DNA of 64,000 bases from the NCBI RefSeq assembly GCF_002242685.1, contig NZ_NBIM01000001.1, forward strand, positions 868,001 through 932,000, read 5' to 3'. Of this stretch, positions 26,775-35,591 are shown in pieces (within the stretch, counting starts at the first letter, position 1; every line of letters begins with the position of its first letter). The notes beneath the pieces are model-generated. The model did no database searches, was not told the origin of the DNA, and saw only the letters and a program-made list of their open reading frames with translations. Position numbers and translations under genes: made by a program. The DNA comes from Oceanimonas doudoroffii (GTDB lineage Bacteria > Pseudomonadota > Gammaproteobacteria > Enterobacterales > Aeromonadaceae).

Positions 26775-28451
26775 TCAGCTGGCCGCCTCGTTTAATATCG
26801 AAAACCTGGCCGCCGCGCTTAACACTGCCAAAACCGAAGCGGTAACGATGTTCAGGTGCCGCCCCACACCAAAGCGGGACCCGGGAACGCCGGGTATGGC
26901 CGCCTCTACAATAGCCAGTGCCTCTGCATCAGAGCCCGCGCCCAGGCTGCGCTCCTCATAACTATCGATACGCAACGGCAGTCCCAACGCAGCCACAGTG
27001 GCGGAGATCAACCCTTTGCCTGTTCCTTCGACAGTGTTGATATTGCCATTCGCATCCGCAATATCCAGGGTAATGCCTTGGCCGTCTGCATGTTCGTACA
27101 GGCGATGGCCGCGATAGGTGAAGCCGGACTGTTCCCGTATCAAAGCAAAATAAGTGCTCTCGAACAGCTCCCAGATTTGCTCGCTGCTCAGCTCCGTTTC
27201 ACTGGTGTCGGCCAAAGCCTGAACAACAGAGCTGAATTCCACTTGCATGCGACGGGGCATGGTGATGCCGTGATCCCGTTGCAGTAAAAACGCGATACCG
27301 CCTTTTCCCGACTGGCTGTTAACGCGCACTATGCTGTCGTAAGTACGCCCCAGATCCTGTGGGTCGACCGGCAGATAAGGAACCCGCCAGGGCATATCGG
27401 CCTGCTGCGCATCAAATCCCTTGGCGATGGCATCCTGATGAGAGCCCGAGAACGCCGTAAACACCAGATCGCCCACATACGGATGACGTGGGTGCACAGG
27501 CAAGGCCGTACATTCCTCAGCCACACGGGCAACGGCTGCAATATCGGAAAAATCCAATCCGGGTGCAATGCCCTGGGTATACAGGTTCAACGCCAGCGTG
27601 ACTATATCAACATTGCCGCTGCGTTCACCGTTGCCAAATAGGCAGCCCTCAACCCGTTGCGCGCCGGCCAGCATGGCTTGCTCGGCGCAGGCCACCCCCG
27701 TTCCCCTGTCGTTGTGAGGATGCACGGACAGAACAACATGCTCGCGGCGCTCCAGCCGCCGATCCATCCATTCGATTTGATCGGCAAAGACATTGGCCGT
27801 GGAGACTTCTACCGTGGTCGGCAGATTGACGATCATCGGTCGCAGCGGCCCGGCATCCCAGACGCGGATGGCGGCGTTACACATGGCCAGCGCGACATCC
27901 GGCTCAGCCATGTTGAATGTCTCGGGCGAGTACTGCAAAACCCATTCCGTCCCTGGATGGTCGGCCGTCAGTTGCTTAAGCAGCCCAATGTGGCGTTCCA
28001 CCATTTCTATCATCTGGGGCACGCTCATGCCGAACACGATGTCACGCCAGGCGGGCGCAATGGCGTTATAAACATGCACAATGACACGCCGTGCACCCGC
28101 CACACTGCGTACCGTCTCGGTGATTAAGTCATCGCGTAATTGCGTCATCACCATGGGGGTAACGTCTTCAGGGATCTGGTCTGCTTCAATGAGATGGCGC
28201 ACAATCTCGAAGTCGGTGCGCGAGGCCGCGGGAAAGCCTATTTCAATTTCTTTAAAACCGATCCGCACCAGTTCATGGAACAAGTGCAGCTTGCGTTCGC
28301 GGTTCATTGGCTCAAAGAGTGCCTGATTGCCATCGCGCAAATCCGTGGACAACCAGACCGGCGCTTGCGTCAGGGTACGGGACGGCCATTGACGATCGGC
28401 CAGATTAACCGGAGAAACAGGACGATATTTACGGGAAGGATCAGCCAGCAT
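26775..28451 (-). CDS. leuA: 2-isopropylmalate synthase, long (LeuA type 2) form
   Basis: ATG 28451 (MLADPSRKYRPVSP) follows TTGGAG; an upstream in-frame extension belongs to the leader region. The 558-residue protein matches the long LeuA form: N-terminal DRQWP and LRDGNQALFEPM with the metal/acetyl-CoA site, VHPHNDRGTGVA with metal-binding His-x-His, GNGERSGNVD, then the C-terminal regulatory domain (about 430-558) that binds leucine. It makes 2-isopropylmalate from 2-oxoisovalerate and acetyl-CoA. leuBCD are not adjacent. The leader can form nested hairpins, and a divergent AraC regulator lies upstream. Confidence 0.93.
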   Translation of the reverse strand: MLADPSRKYRPVSPVNLADRQWPSRTLTQAPVWLSTDLRDGNQALFEPMNRERKLHLFHELVRIGFKEIEIGFPAASRTDFEIVRHLIEADQIPEDVTPMVMTQLRDDLITETVRSVAGARRVIVHVYNAIAPAWRDIVFGMSVPQMIEMVERHIGLLKQLTADHPGTEWVLQYSPETFNMAEPDVALAMCNAAIRVWDAGPLRPMIVNLPTTVEVSTANVFADQIEWMDRRLERREHVVLSVHPHNDRGTGVACAEQAMLAGAQRVEGCLFGNGERSGNVDIVTLALNLYTQGIAPGLDFSDIAAVARVAEECTALPVHPRHPYVGDLVFTAFSGSHQDAIAKGFDAQQADMPWRVPYLPVDPQDLGRTYDSIVRVNSQSGKGGIAFLLQRDHGITMPRRMQVEFSSVVQALADTSETELSSEQIWELFESTYFALIREQSGFTYRGHRLYEHADGQGITLDIADANGNINTVEGTGKGLISATVAALGLPLRIDSYEERSLGAGSDAEALAIVEAAIPGVPGSRFGVGRHLNIVTASVLAVLSAAARFSILNEAAS

Positions 28452-28513
28452 TAAAAATACTCCAAAAGAATCGGTTAATTCCTGATTCCCCTGGCTCGAA
28501 ACAAGCTGACGAT

Positions 28514-28575
28514 GGTCGGGGTCAGGGGAAATCAGGATGGGTCGCAGCACGAGTAAATACGTGCGGACCCCGACC
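28514..28575 (-). promoter_or_regulatory. structured leuA leader (nested inverted repeats)
   Basis: GGTCGGGGTC at 28514-28523 pairs perfectly with GACCCCGACC at 28566-28575; inside it GCACG (28547-28551) pairs with CGTGC (28560-28564). The structure lies 63-125 bases before the leuA start. It has no T-tract, so it is not a simple terminator. A role in attenuation is possible but unproven. Confidence 0.45.
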
Positions 28576-28656
28576 AGGAGCCAGCGTTAGTCGCTGTGGC
28601 GAAAGATCAAAATTGAACATGGGGAATGAGATCCGGTGATTTGCCTAGACCCAATA

Positions 28657-28679
28657 TTAGACTTGTACAATTTGTCTAA
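28657..28679. promoter_or_regulatory. candidate AraC-family operator between leuA and its divergent regulator
   Basis: TTAGAC-N11-GTCTAA is a 6-bp inverted repeat. Further TAGAC half-sites occur at 28646-28650 and 28712-28716; the latter extends to TAGACAAATTT, matching the reverse strand of the right arm (TAGACAAATTG). Confidence 0.5.
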
Positions 28680-28729
28680 CTACATAAAAATGGACAGATA
28701 CTTTATCCAAATAGACAAATTTTCTCTGT

Positions 28730-29536
28730 ATGGGTTTTTCCTCTCCTGAAGACGGCAGTCATGCACTTGATCTCAGCCTGGAAGAAGCCAGCGGTCTGCC
28801 AATCTTTGGTGTGGCGGTGCACTACCCTGCCGGTCATGTCGTTCCCATGCACACGCATTCGCATGGTCATTTAATTTATGCAGATCGGGGTTTGCTGCGG
28901 GTAGAAGCGGAAAGTGGTCAGTGGCTGGTTCCTCCCACTGCAGCGGTCTGGTTACGGTCAGGTGTTGAACACCGTCTGGTTGTTCCGGTGGCGCTGCAAG
29001 CACACGGTCTGTTCGTGCACAATGATATCTGCGCCCGCCTGCCGGAGGCAGATTGTGTGATACATGTTTCCAGTTTGGTAAGAGAGTTGATCATGGCATT
29101 GACCCAGGCCGACAAACAGAGCCTGTCTGCTACCCGCATGGGTTTACTGGGCGAACTTTTGATCGAGGAAATACATGCCCAGCCTGCCCTTCCCTTCCAT
29201 CTTCCCTGGCCTGCAGGCAATGCCGACAGCCCGATACAGCGAGTGTGCCAGTCACTGCTGAACAACCCTGGCGATGTAACCACCGCCACCGGATGGGCTG
29301 ACAAACTGGCAATGGGCGATAAGACTTTTCACCGGCGTTTTCTGCAATCAACCGGCATGACCTTTGGTAAATGGCGTCAACAACTGCGGTTAATGTCGTC
29401 ACTCACGCTATTGCTAAAGGGAGTACCCATCACTCAGGTAGCACTGGCGAGTGGTTACGAGAGCCATAGTGCTTACACTACGGCGTTCAGCAAACAGTTT
29501 GGTCAGCCACCCTCTGTATTTTCAGCAAAACTATAA
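28730..29536 (+). CDS. AraC family transcriptional regulator with N-terminal cupin
   Basis: The 268-residue protein has an N-terminal cupin-like sensing domain with HTHSHGH and AVWLRSGVEH, then two C-terminal helix-turn-helix motifs (about 170-265: VTTATGWADKLAMGDKTFHRRF and ITQVALASGYESHSAYTTAF). It resembles the NimR/YdeO-like subgroup. There is no Shine-Dalgarno before the ATG and the leader may be short. It is divergent from leuA, so leuA or a distant gene is the likely target; the ligand is unknown. Confidence 0.87.
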   Translation: MGFSSPEDGSHALDLSLEEASGLPIFGVAVHYPAGHVVPMHTHSHGHLIYADRGLLRVEAESGQWLVPPTAAVWLRSGVEHRLVVPVALQAHGLFVHNDICARLPEADCVIHVSSLVRELIMALTQADKQSLSATRMGLLGELLIEEIHAQPALPFHLPWPAGNADSPIQRVCQSLLNNPGDVTTATGWADKLAMGDKTFHRRFLQSTGMTFGKWRQQLRLMSSLTLLLKGVPITQVALASGYESHSAYTTAFSKQFGQPPSVFSAKL

Positions 29537-30065
29537 CGCCATGCTCAATAGCCATTCGATATTTCGCATGGGCAATATATAAAAAAACATGAGCAGTCGA
29601 CTTGGGATAATATTAAAAACCATATAGACATTCTGTTTAAAAGGGAAAAACTCCAGCTTCCTCAGAAGAAATAGAAAGTTGTCACCTTATAAAAATATAA
29701 AGGTGAAAACCAAATAGAAACCTAAGCGACTTCATTAGGCCAAAGCTGTCACTTTACTCTGCATATAAAAACAATAAATCACAGGGATTTATATATCGCA
29801 TTCAAGTACATACTATGCTCTTTACCATAAACAATTTTTTCTTTCCTATCTCAATGCGCACCGTTAACTCTGGTCGAGTCTCAGTCAACCTTCACTTCGT
29901 CGACGCTCCGGTACAGACACCACAGTGTGATTCATGGTGTTGTCCTTCTCCAGCGGATCTGTTTCGGTTTTTATTCCTGATCTGTTCCTGTTTTCCTGTT
30001 GGCGACGTAGGTTTAATATCACGGTTTGAGAATGGATGTTCAAAGTCATATACAGGATGCCCGCT
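29537..30065. other. A/T-rich intergenic region before the dioxygenase-like gene
   Basis: This stretch of 529 bases has markedly lower GC than the flanks. A plus-strand frame at 29815-30141 runs into the next gene in another frame and shows no coding character. No terminator or RNA gene was recognised. Confidence 0.45.
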
Positions 30066-30914
30066 ATGGAAATTTGTCACCTGGATCGACCGGTTTCGGA
30101 TCAAGAACGTGCCGAGCGGCTGTTCGCCGGCGATTTGCTGATCTACCGTAATATTCCCGCCATGTCTGAGCTGGTGTCCTACAGCGATAAGCATCTGCGA
30201 GAGGCTCTGGATGGACGAGATCCGACAACGGCACAACAGCATTTCTCGAGAGAAGCCTTTATCGAACGAACGGGAAAAGTTCAGACAGCGTTTCGTACCA
30301 GCGAAGCGCCCAAGACAATGTTCTTTCGAGCCCTGAAGTCATGCGGTGTCGACCTGAATGAAACCTATTATGATCATTTTCCAATGCGGGTGGTGCCCTA
30401 CTCCGATCAGCACCAGGGTGCACTGCGAGCCGCCATCGGTCATCATCGAGATACCTGGGGCAGCAATATTCAAAGTCAGATCAACTGGTGGGCACCGCTC
30501 TACCCACTGGAAGAGGAGCGCACCATCGCCTTTTACCCGCGTTACTGGGATCGTTATCTGGCCAATAATACGTCAACCTGGAGTTTTGATGACTACCTGG
30601 CAACACGAAAGCGAACACCGATAGAACGCCAGGTCAACTACCCTTCTGCTCCTCACCCGACTGAAGCCGTCGACGAATCCGACGTGGTTAAAGTTGTATT
30701 GCAACCGGGTGATATCCTGAATTTTTCCAGCGCTCATCTGCATGCAAGTGTCGTGAATATCACGAACGCAACGCGTTTCAGCGTCGAAATGCGCACTATC
30801 AATCGTCAGGATCTGCGATTGGGGCGTGAGGCGCCAAACCAGGACAACGCGGCGGCAACTCCCATGTATAGTTGGTTCCGCTCAATTCTAGATAAAAGCC
30901 CCTTGGTAGTTTGA
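30066..30914 (+). CDS. unrecognised enzyme with HxD...H motif (possible Fe(II)/2OG dioxygenase)
   Basis: ATG 30066 (MEICHLDRPVSDQ) has AGGA eight bases upstream and is preferred to the in-frame ATG ten codons earlier; 282 residues. I do not recognise a named family. A phytanoyl-hydroxylase-like pattern is visible: H127-x-D129 in GHHRDTW, an aromatic-rich TIAFYPRYWDRYL segment, PGDILNFSSAHLHAS with H224 and H226, and a following Arg (RFSVEMRT). These could be the facial triad and 2-oxoglutarate Arg of a cupin-fold oxygenase. It is a lone gene flanked by A/T-rich sequence and a repeat shared with the island, suggesting acquisition. Confidence 0.6.
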   Translation: MEICHLDRPVSDQERAERLFAGDLLIYRNIPAMSELVSYSDKHLREALDGRDPTTAQQHFSREAFIERTGKVQTAFRTSEAPKTMFFRALKSCGVDLNETYYDHFPMRVVPYSDQHQGALRAAIGHHRDTWGSNIQSQINWWAPLYPLEEERTIAFYPRYWDRYLANNTSTWSFDDYLATRKRTPIERQVNYPSAPHPTEAVDESDVVKVVLQPGDILNFSSAHLHASVVNITNATRFSVEMRTINRQDLRLGREAPNQDNAAATPMYSWFRSILDKSPLVV

Positions 30915-31295
30915 GACAGTCGATATATCCGATGTTGCGGCTGCAGTGCGAAAGCGATTTGCTTGACTGAAATACCATTATTGAAAAATGAGATATCTAG
31001 ATGTTTCCACCAACCAGTGAAGTATGTGGCAGCCCCAAAAACTGCACTCTTCATCTCAACGCTCTTTTATTCTTCGAATGACGGTTCGGTAATCAGCAAC
31101 AAGAGCTTGTCTCTGGCTTCAGGTGGCGCAAATTGGTATTGGCTCTCACTTATGGCATCGCAAACCGATAATACCAAGTTAAATACCACGCTCAAGCCGT
31201 GCTTCCCGCTGCTAATTGTTGCCAGACTGTAGTGGCCAACTAATCCGGACAGTAAATTAGGCCGGTTCTCGGCCTGAACCGGCGACCGCCCGTCA
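30915..31295. other. intergenic region containing a repeat shared with the island integrase region
   Basis: There is no gene in these 381 bases. The central part (31135-31226) is a diverged copy of the sequence between int and guaA. An imperfect inverted repeat (GGCCGGTTC / GAACCGGC) follows at 31261-31283. Confidence 0.6.
31135..31226. repeat. 92-bp repeat, copy A (matches 55320-55411)
   Basis: It runs from GGTATTGGCTCTCACTTATG to AATTGTTGCCAGA. Aligned by eye without gaps it is identical to 55320-55411 at 84 of 92 positions. The other copy sits between the integrase and guaA. Confidence 0.9.
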
Positions 31296-32252
31296 TTATG
31301 TAGATGGGGGCGGCAAAGAGTCCATAGACACCTTCGCCAGTTGTTCACGCTTCTCGATCAGGAAATCCGTAAGTGCCCTTATCTTGGCTGGCATTTGTGC
31401 GCGTGACGGCACATACAGATAAAAACCGGGAGACGGCTTACACCAAGGGCCAAGCACCCTTATCAGCCGACCTTCGGCCAGATGCTCGTGAATGCACAGA
31501 TCCAGATATTTAATCAGGCCTACGCCCTGCAACGCAGCGTTCAGCATGTTCTCGTCATCATTGAATACCGCATTGCCTTTAGGTTCGAACACTAAAGTGC
31601 GCTTCTCGGCATCGGGAGAAGTAAACGACCAACGGTCAATCGTACCGCTGGATGTGAAACGGTAGGCAAGGCAGTTGTGCTGCATCAGATCTGCTGGCGT
31701 TTTGGGTATGCCGTGCCGTTCAAAATATTCCGGCGACCCAACAATGGCCATCTCAAGGGGGGGCGTTACGGGCACTGCCACCATGTGCTCGTCCAGGCTC
31801 GCACCCAGTCGAATGCCGGCGTCCATTCCGTCAGCCACAATATTTGATAAACCGTCATTCATTACCAGCTCCAGCCGTACCTTGGGATGGCGCGAGAGAA
31901 ATTCGCCCATATGCGGCTCGATCAGCAACCTGGTGGCAATGCGAGAAGCGTTCATGCGGATCAAGCCCGAAGGTTCGACATGGGTTTCCCCCAGTTCCGA
32001 CACCGCACGTTCGATGGCCATCAGCGCCGGCTCCAAGACATCCAACAAGCGCTGGCCTTCCTCGGTCAGAGACATATGCCGTGTCGTACGGTTAAGCAGC
32101 CGCACATTTAAGTGCTGCTCTAATCCTTTCAGATGCTGAGACAAGGCTCCACGCGTTACCTCCATCTCTGTGGCGGCTTTGGTGAAGCTGCGGTGACGGG
32201 CGATATGGGCAAACCACGTCAGGGAAGCAAGAAGTGCAGGCTCGATTTTCAT
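31296..32252 (-). CDS. LysR family transcriptional regulator (divergent to hydrolase operon)
   Basis: The 318-residue protein has the N-terminal helix-turn-helix (SFTKAATEMEVTRGALSQHLKGLEQHLNVRLLNRTTR) and a C-terminal ligand domain of the CrgA/DmlR type. It is divergent from the paired alpha/beta hydrolases with 114 bases between, the normal layout for control of that operon. Confidence 0.88.
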   Translation of the reverse strand: MKIEPALLASLTWFAHIARHRSFTKAATEMEVTRGALSQHLKGLEQHLNVRLLNRTTRHMSLTEEGQRLLDVLEPALMAIERAVSELGETHVEPSGLIRMNASRIATRLLIEPHMGEFLSRHPKVRLELVMNDGLSNIVADGMDAGIRLGASLDEHMVAVPVTPPLEMAIVGSPEYFERHGIPKTPADLMQHNCLAYRFTSSGTIDRWSFTSPDAEKRTLVFEPKGNAVFNDDENMLNAALQGVGLIKYLDLCIHEHLAEGRLIRVLGPWCKPSPGFYLYVPSRAQMPAKIRALTDFLIEKREQLAKVSMDSLPPPST

Positions 32253-32366
32253 TTGTATAGTCTAGCTAAACACTCATGTCTCTAAAAGGGCGTTTATTAA
32301 ACCCAATCACTTTCCTACTATTTGTGCTAATCCCTATATCACAACCCCGTTTGTAGGAGACTCCAT

Positions 32367-33284
32367 ATGCCTAACGTCACTTTCAAGAACCTCAACGGCC
32401 AGGGCATCACCATGGCCGCCGTTATCAACGTCCCCGCAGGCTTCGACGAGAGCAAACAGTACCCTGCTGTTGTTGTATCTCACCCCGGCGGCGGTGTGAA
32501 GGAACAAGCTGCCGGCCTGTACGCCAAAAAGCTGGCTGAGCACGGTCTGATCAGTATCGCGTTTGATCGCTCCTATCAAGGGGAAAGCAGCGGAGAACCG
32601 CGCCAACTGGAAAACCCCTACATCAGCACCGAAGACGTCAGCGCCGTGGTGGACTACCTGATCACACTGCCCTACGTAGACAGTGACAAGATTGGAGCCA
32701 TGGGCATCTGTGCCGGTGCTGGCTACAGCGCCAATGCTGCAATCAATGATCGCCGTATCCGGGCACTTGGCATGGTCAGCGCGGTGAACATCGGCCAGAT
32801 GTTCCGTAATGGCTGGGATGGCTCCGTCAAGGATGCCGAGGCTCTGCCCTATATAGAGGCAGGTACGCACGCCCGTACCGCCGATGCCAGGGGCAACGAC
32901 ATGGCCGTTATGCCCCTGGCCCCGATGAAGGAAGAAGACGCCCCCAACAACGAACTGCGTGGCGCCTGGGAGTATTACCACACCCCTCGTTGCCAGCACC
33001 CTAACGCCCCTGGCTTTACCCTGGCACGCTGCCTGACACAAATCATCACTTATGACGCCTACCACAAGGCTGAGGCCTTTCTGACCCAGCCGATCCTGGC
33101 GGTGGCAGGCAGCAACGCGGGCAGCAAGTGGATGAGTGACGATCTGCTCGCCCGCGCTGCCAGTACCGACAAGACACTGCACATTGTTGAAGGTGCCGAT
33201 CACATGGACCTATACGATGTACCCAGGTACGTGGATGAGGCCATTTCGAAGCTGGCACCGTTCTTCCTGACCAAGCTGAAGTAA
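32367..33284 (+). CDS. alpha/beta hydrolase, dienelactone-hydrolase-like, Cys nucleophile (first of tandem pair)
   Basis: TTGTAGGAGACTCCAT precedes the ATG. The 305-residue hydrolase has the oxyanion region VVVSHPGGGVKEQ, the nucleophile elbow G-I-C115-A-G and the catalytic His279 in GADHMDLYD. Cysteine in place of serine is seen in dienelactone hydrolase and some YcjY-type proteins. The substrate is unknown. A homologue follows 49 bases downstream and a membrane flavodoxin after that; all three are likely controlled by the divergent LysR. Confidence 0.85.
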   Translation: MPNVTFKNLNGQGITMAAVINVPAGFDESKQYPAVVVSHPGGGVKEQAAGLYAKKLAEHGLISIAFDRSYQGESSGEPRQLENPYISTEDVSAVVDYLITLPYVDSDKIGAMGICAGAGYSANAAINDRRIRALGMVSAVNIGQMFRNGWDGSVKDAEALPYIEAGTHARTADARGNDMAVMPLAPMKEEDAPNNELRGAWEYYHTPRCQHPNAPGFTLARCLTQIITYDAYHKAEAFLTQPILAVAGSNAGSKWMSDDLLARAASTDKTLHIVEGADHMDLYDVPRYVDEAISKLAPFFLTKLK

Positions 33285-33333
33285 TCCTGATCAGGGGCGT
33301 ACCTGCCCCATCATTAATTTAATGGAGCCCGAC

Positions 33334-34263
33334 ATGAATTCCGTCCAGACTGTCGCCTATCAGAACCTGGGGTGGGAAACCGCCGCCGATCTCTACCTGC
33401 CGCCCGGCTTTGACGAGCACAACAAATACCCTGCCATTGTCAGTACCCACCCTATCGGCAGTTGCAAGGAGCAGACTGCCGGCAACATCTACGCCAAGGG
33501 CCTGGCTCAGGAAGGCTTCATTGTGCTGGTGCACGATGCGAGCTTCCAAGGTGCCAGCGGCGGAACGCCACGCGGCATTGAAGATCCGTCTATTCGGGTG
33601 TCTGACATTCGTTTTGCCGTGGATTACCTTCAATCGCTGCCCTACGTCAATGCCGACCGTATCGGTGCGATTGGTGTGTGCGGCGGCGGGGCCTACACGG
33701 TGCATGCAGGAATAACCGATCATCGCCTCAAGGCGCTGGTGTCCATCACCGGAGTGAATTATGGCCGCCTGATCCGCGAAGGTTTTGCCCAGTTCAAGCC
33801 GCGCGAATTGGCGCAACACATTGCCGGGATGCGTACTGAGCAGGCCCAGGGCACGGCGCGTGAGGTGACCGACCTGCTGCCCGAATCGGTAGATTCGGCA
33901 AAACAGGCCGGTATTACCGACATTGATGTGCTCGAAGCCACCGAGTACTACAAAACAGCCCGCGGCCAGCAGCCGAACGGCACCACCAGCCAGCTGATGT
34001 CGTTCAGTGGTGCCGCCATGGGCTGGGATGCTTTTACCCATGCCGAAGTGCTGCTGACGCAGCCGCTGATGATCGTTATCGGCGACAAGCCTGGCGGTTT
34101 CGGCGCCTACCGTGATGGCTGGGAAATCTACGGTCGTGCCGCATCGGAAAACAAGCACATCGTGGTGGCCGAAGGTTGGTCGCACTATGATCTGTACGAC
34201 AAACCCGAGCCGGTGGGTATCGCCTTGGCCCAGGTGGTACCCTTCTTTAAGGAGAACCTCTAA
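33334..34263 (+). CDS. alpha/beta hydrolase, dienelactone-hydrolase-like, Cys nucleophile (second of pair)
   Basis: ATG 33334 has GGAG six bases upstream. The 309-residue protein is a diverged paralogue of the preceding one: STHPIGSCKEQT corresponds to VSHPGGGVKEQA, G-V-C116-G-G is the nucleophile elbow and H284 lies in GWSHYDLYDKPE. The Cys is kept in both copies, arguing it is functional. Different central lid regions suggest different substrates or a two-step pathway. Confidence 0.85.
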   Translation: MNSVQTVAYQNLGWETAADLYLPPGFDEHNKYPAIVSTHPIGSCKEQTAGNIYAKGLAQEGFIVLVHDASFQGASGGTPRGIEDPSIRVSDIRFAVDYLQSLPYVNADRIGAIGVCGGGAYTVHAGITDHRLKALVSITGVNYGRLIREGFAQFKPRELAQHIAGMRTEQAQGTAREVTDLLPESVDSAKQAGITDIDVLEATEYYKTARGQQPNGTTSQLMSFSGAAMGWDAFTHAEVLLTQPLMIVIGDKPGGFGAYRDGWEIYGRAASENKHIVVAEGWSHYDLYDKPEPVGIALAQVVPFFKENL

Positions 34264-34338
34264 CAGGCATGCCGTAATGTCTTCCCTGAAGCGCGCGCTG
34301 CAGAAAGCGGCGCTTCCATCGTTTAACCAGGACAATAG

Positions 34339-35013
34339 ATGTTGAGGTGCAGCTCTGTGAAGTCACTGTCATTCATGCACTGGAGCCTTATTGTGCTCGT
34401 GCTGGCCATTGTCGTTATATCGGGTGTATTACTCGCCGTGACCTGGACTGAAAAGCGACAGGCCCGCCAACTGAAAGGCAAACTTCCCTTTGCGGGCACC
34501 TTGGTCACGGACTCCCGTACGGCTGTGGTGTATTTCTCGCGCTCGGGCAACACTGCACTGGCTGCCCGCCATGTCGCCGCACGGATCAATGCACAGCTAT
34601 TCCCCCTGGAAGCACCAGACTACCAGCTCGGCCTCAGCGGCCTGGCCCACGCCCTTAAGGACGCCAACGCACTGAAAACCGAACCAGAGGCACTGCCCGA
34701 CATCACCCCGCATGTCCTTGACATGACCCCCTTCGAGAGTATTTGGCTCGGTTCACCGGTGTGGCTCTACAGTCCTGCTCCGCCGATCTGGGCCTTTCTT
34801 GAACACAACCGCTTCGATGGCCAGCATGTAGTGCTCTTCAATACCTTTAATAGTCATTTCAGCGATGAATATATTGAGAAGTTCAGGGCCAAGGTAATGG
34901 CCCGCGGCGCACGTTCATTTGAGCATCGGCACGTGTTACGTGGCCGGATGACACAGCAACTGACCCCCGACGACATGCTCCGGCTCATTGAGGATGAGTG
35001 GCTCGATGGTTAG
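34339..35013 (+). CDS. membrane-anchored flavodoxin-like protein
   Basis: AGGACAATAG precedes the ATG. The 224-residue protein has one N-terminal transmembrane helix (about residues 14-34) and a flavodoxin_4-type domain with the FMN phosphate loop VVYFSRSGNTALAA and WLGSPVWLYSPAPPIWAFLE. It probably carries electrons at the cytoplasmic or periplasmic face of the inner membrane. It is the third gene after the two hydrolases. A terminator lies at 35143, but that stem may originally have belonged to guaA (see the island finding). Confidence 0.8.
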   Translation: MLRCSSVKSLSFMHWSLIVLVLAIVVISGVLLAVTWTEKRQARQLKGKLPFAGTLVTDSRTAVVYFSRSGNTALAARHVAARINAQLFPLEAPDYQLGLSGLAHALKDANALKTEPEALPDITPHVLDMTPFESIWLGSPVWLYSPAPPIWAFLEHNRFDGQHVVLFNTFNSHFSDEYIEKFRAKVMARGARSFEHRHVLRGRMTQQLTPDDMLRLIEDEWLDG

Positions 35014-35142
35014 CAAAGCATCATTACCGGCCCGTATGCTTTAAAAGCCGGTATTGTAGAACCCGAACACTGCTAGAAACGGGCCTATTCCAGTGCCTCC
35101 CCCACACCAGATAGCACAAGGCTTGATAAAGCCCACATAATA

Positions 35143-35168
35143 AAAAGCCCCTGCATGCAGGGGCTTTT
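35143..35168. terminator. bidirectional terminator at the left edge of the island
   Basis: AAAAGCCCCTGCATGCAGGGGCTTTT is a self-complementary stem with A-runs and T-runs on both sides, so it works in both directions. It ends the flavodoxin gene; before island insertion it would have lain 21 bases beyond the guaA stop. Confidence 0.85.
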
Positions 35169-35189
35169 ATCATTCACCGATAACCGGGT

Positions 35190-35201
35190 TTATTCCCACT
35201 C
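35190..35201. other. left attachment repeat of the guaA island (attL)
   Basis: TTATTCCCACTC is identical to the last 12 bases of guaA at 55505-55516 (codons Glu-Trp-Glu-stop on the minus strand). The two copies bound the integrase-bearing island. Confidence 0.85.
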
Positions 35202-35237
35202 GAATATCAATGAGAAAAAAATAAGATTACATAACAG

Positions 35238-35417
35238 CTAGTTAGAAAAATGGTCGTTATCGATACCATCATCTATACCATGCGCAGAATTTTTTTGATT
35301 TTTTGCGTCTCGTCGACGTTTTAGTTCGGCTTTGGCCCAAGCAGAGGATTCTGCCATATCACGACGAAGCTTTTGTTTCTCTTCAGCAGTGAGCGGGCGC
35401 GATGCAACTCTATCCAC
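35238..35417 (-). CDS. small charged hypothetical protein at island left end
   Basis: GTG 35417 follows TTGGAGATACAAG and gives 59 residues; the open frame extends further but without a ribosome site. The product is rich in Lys, Arg, Glu and Asp (EEKQKLRRDMAE, KAELKRRRDAKNQK), probably helical and DNA- or RNA-binding. I do not recognise a family. It is 37 bases from the attachment repeat. Confidence 0.45.
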   Translation of the reverse strand: MDRVASRPLTAEEKQKLRRDMAESSAWAKAELKRRRDAKNQKNSAHGIDDGIDNDHFSN

Positions 35418-35591
35418 CTTGTATCTCCAACTTGTCGTTGTACATTTTAGATAGCGTATCAAAACATGAGTTACCAGCAAGGAACCTTAAGTGTATTTTT
35501 AGATTATTTTTCATACACATCTTGAAAACCACTAGCATTGACCAAATAGTGTACAGCGAGGAATAACCTCATCATAAAAAAGGATAAAATC

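Noticed and set aside
29815..30141. 108-codon plus-strand frame before the dioxygenase-like gene
   Set aside because: Overlaps the real gene in another frame; Cys/Phe-rich without start signal.
31135..31226. Second guaA-type attachment site beside repeat copy A
   Set aside because: No TTATTCCCACTC-like core within several hundred bases, so an actual att site there is not supported.
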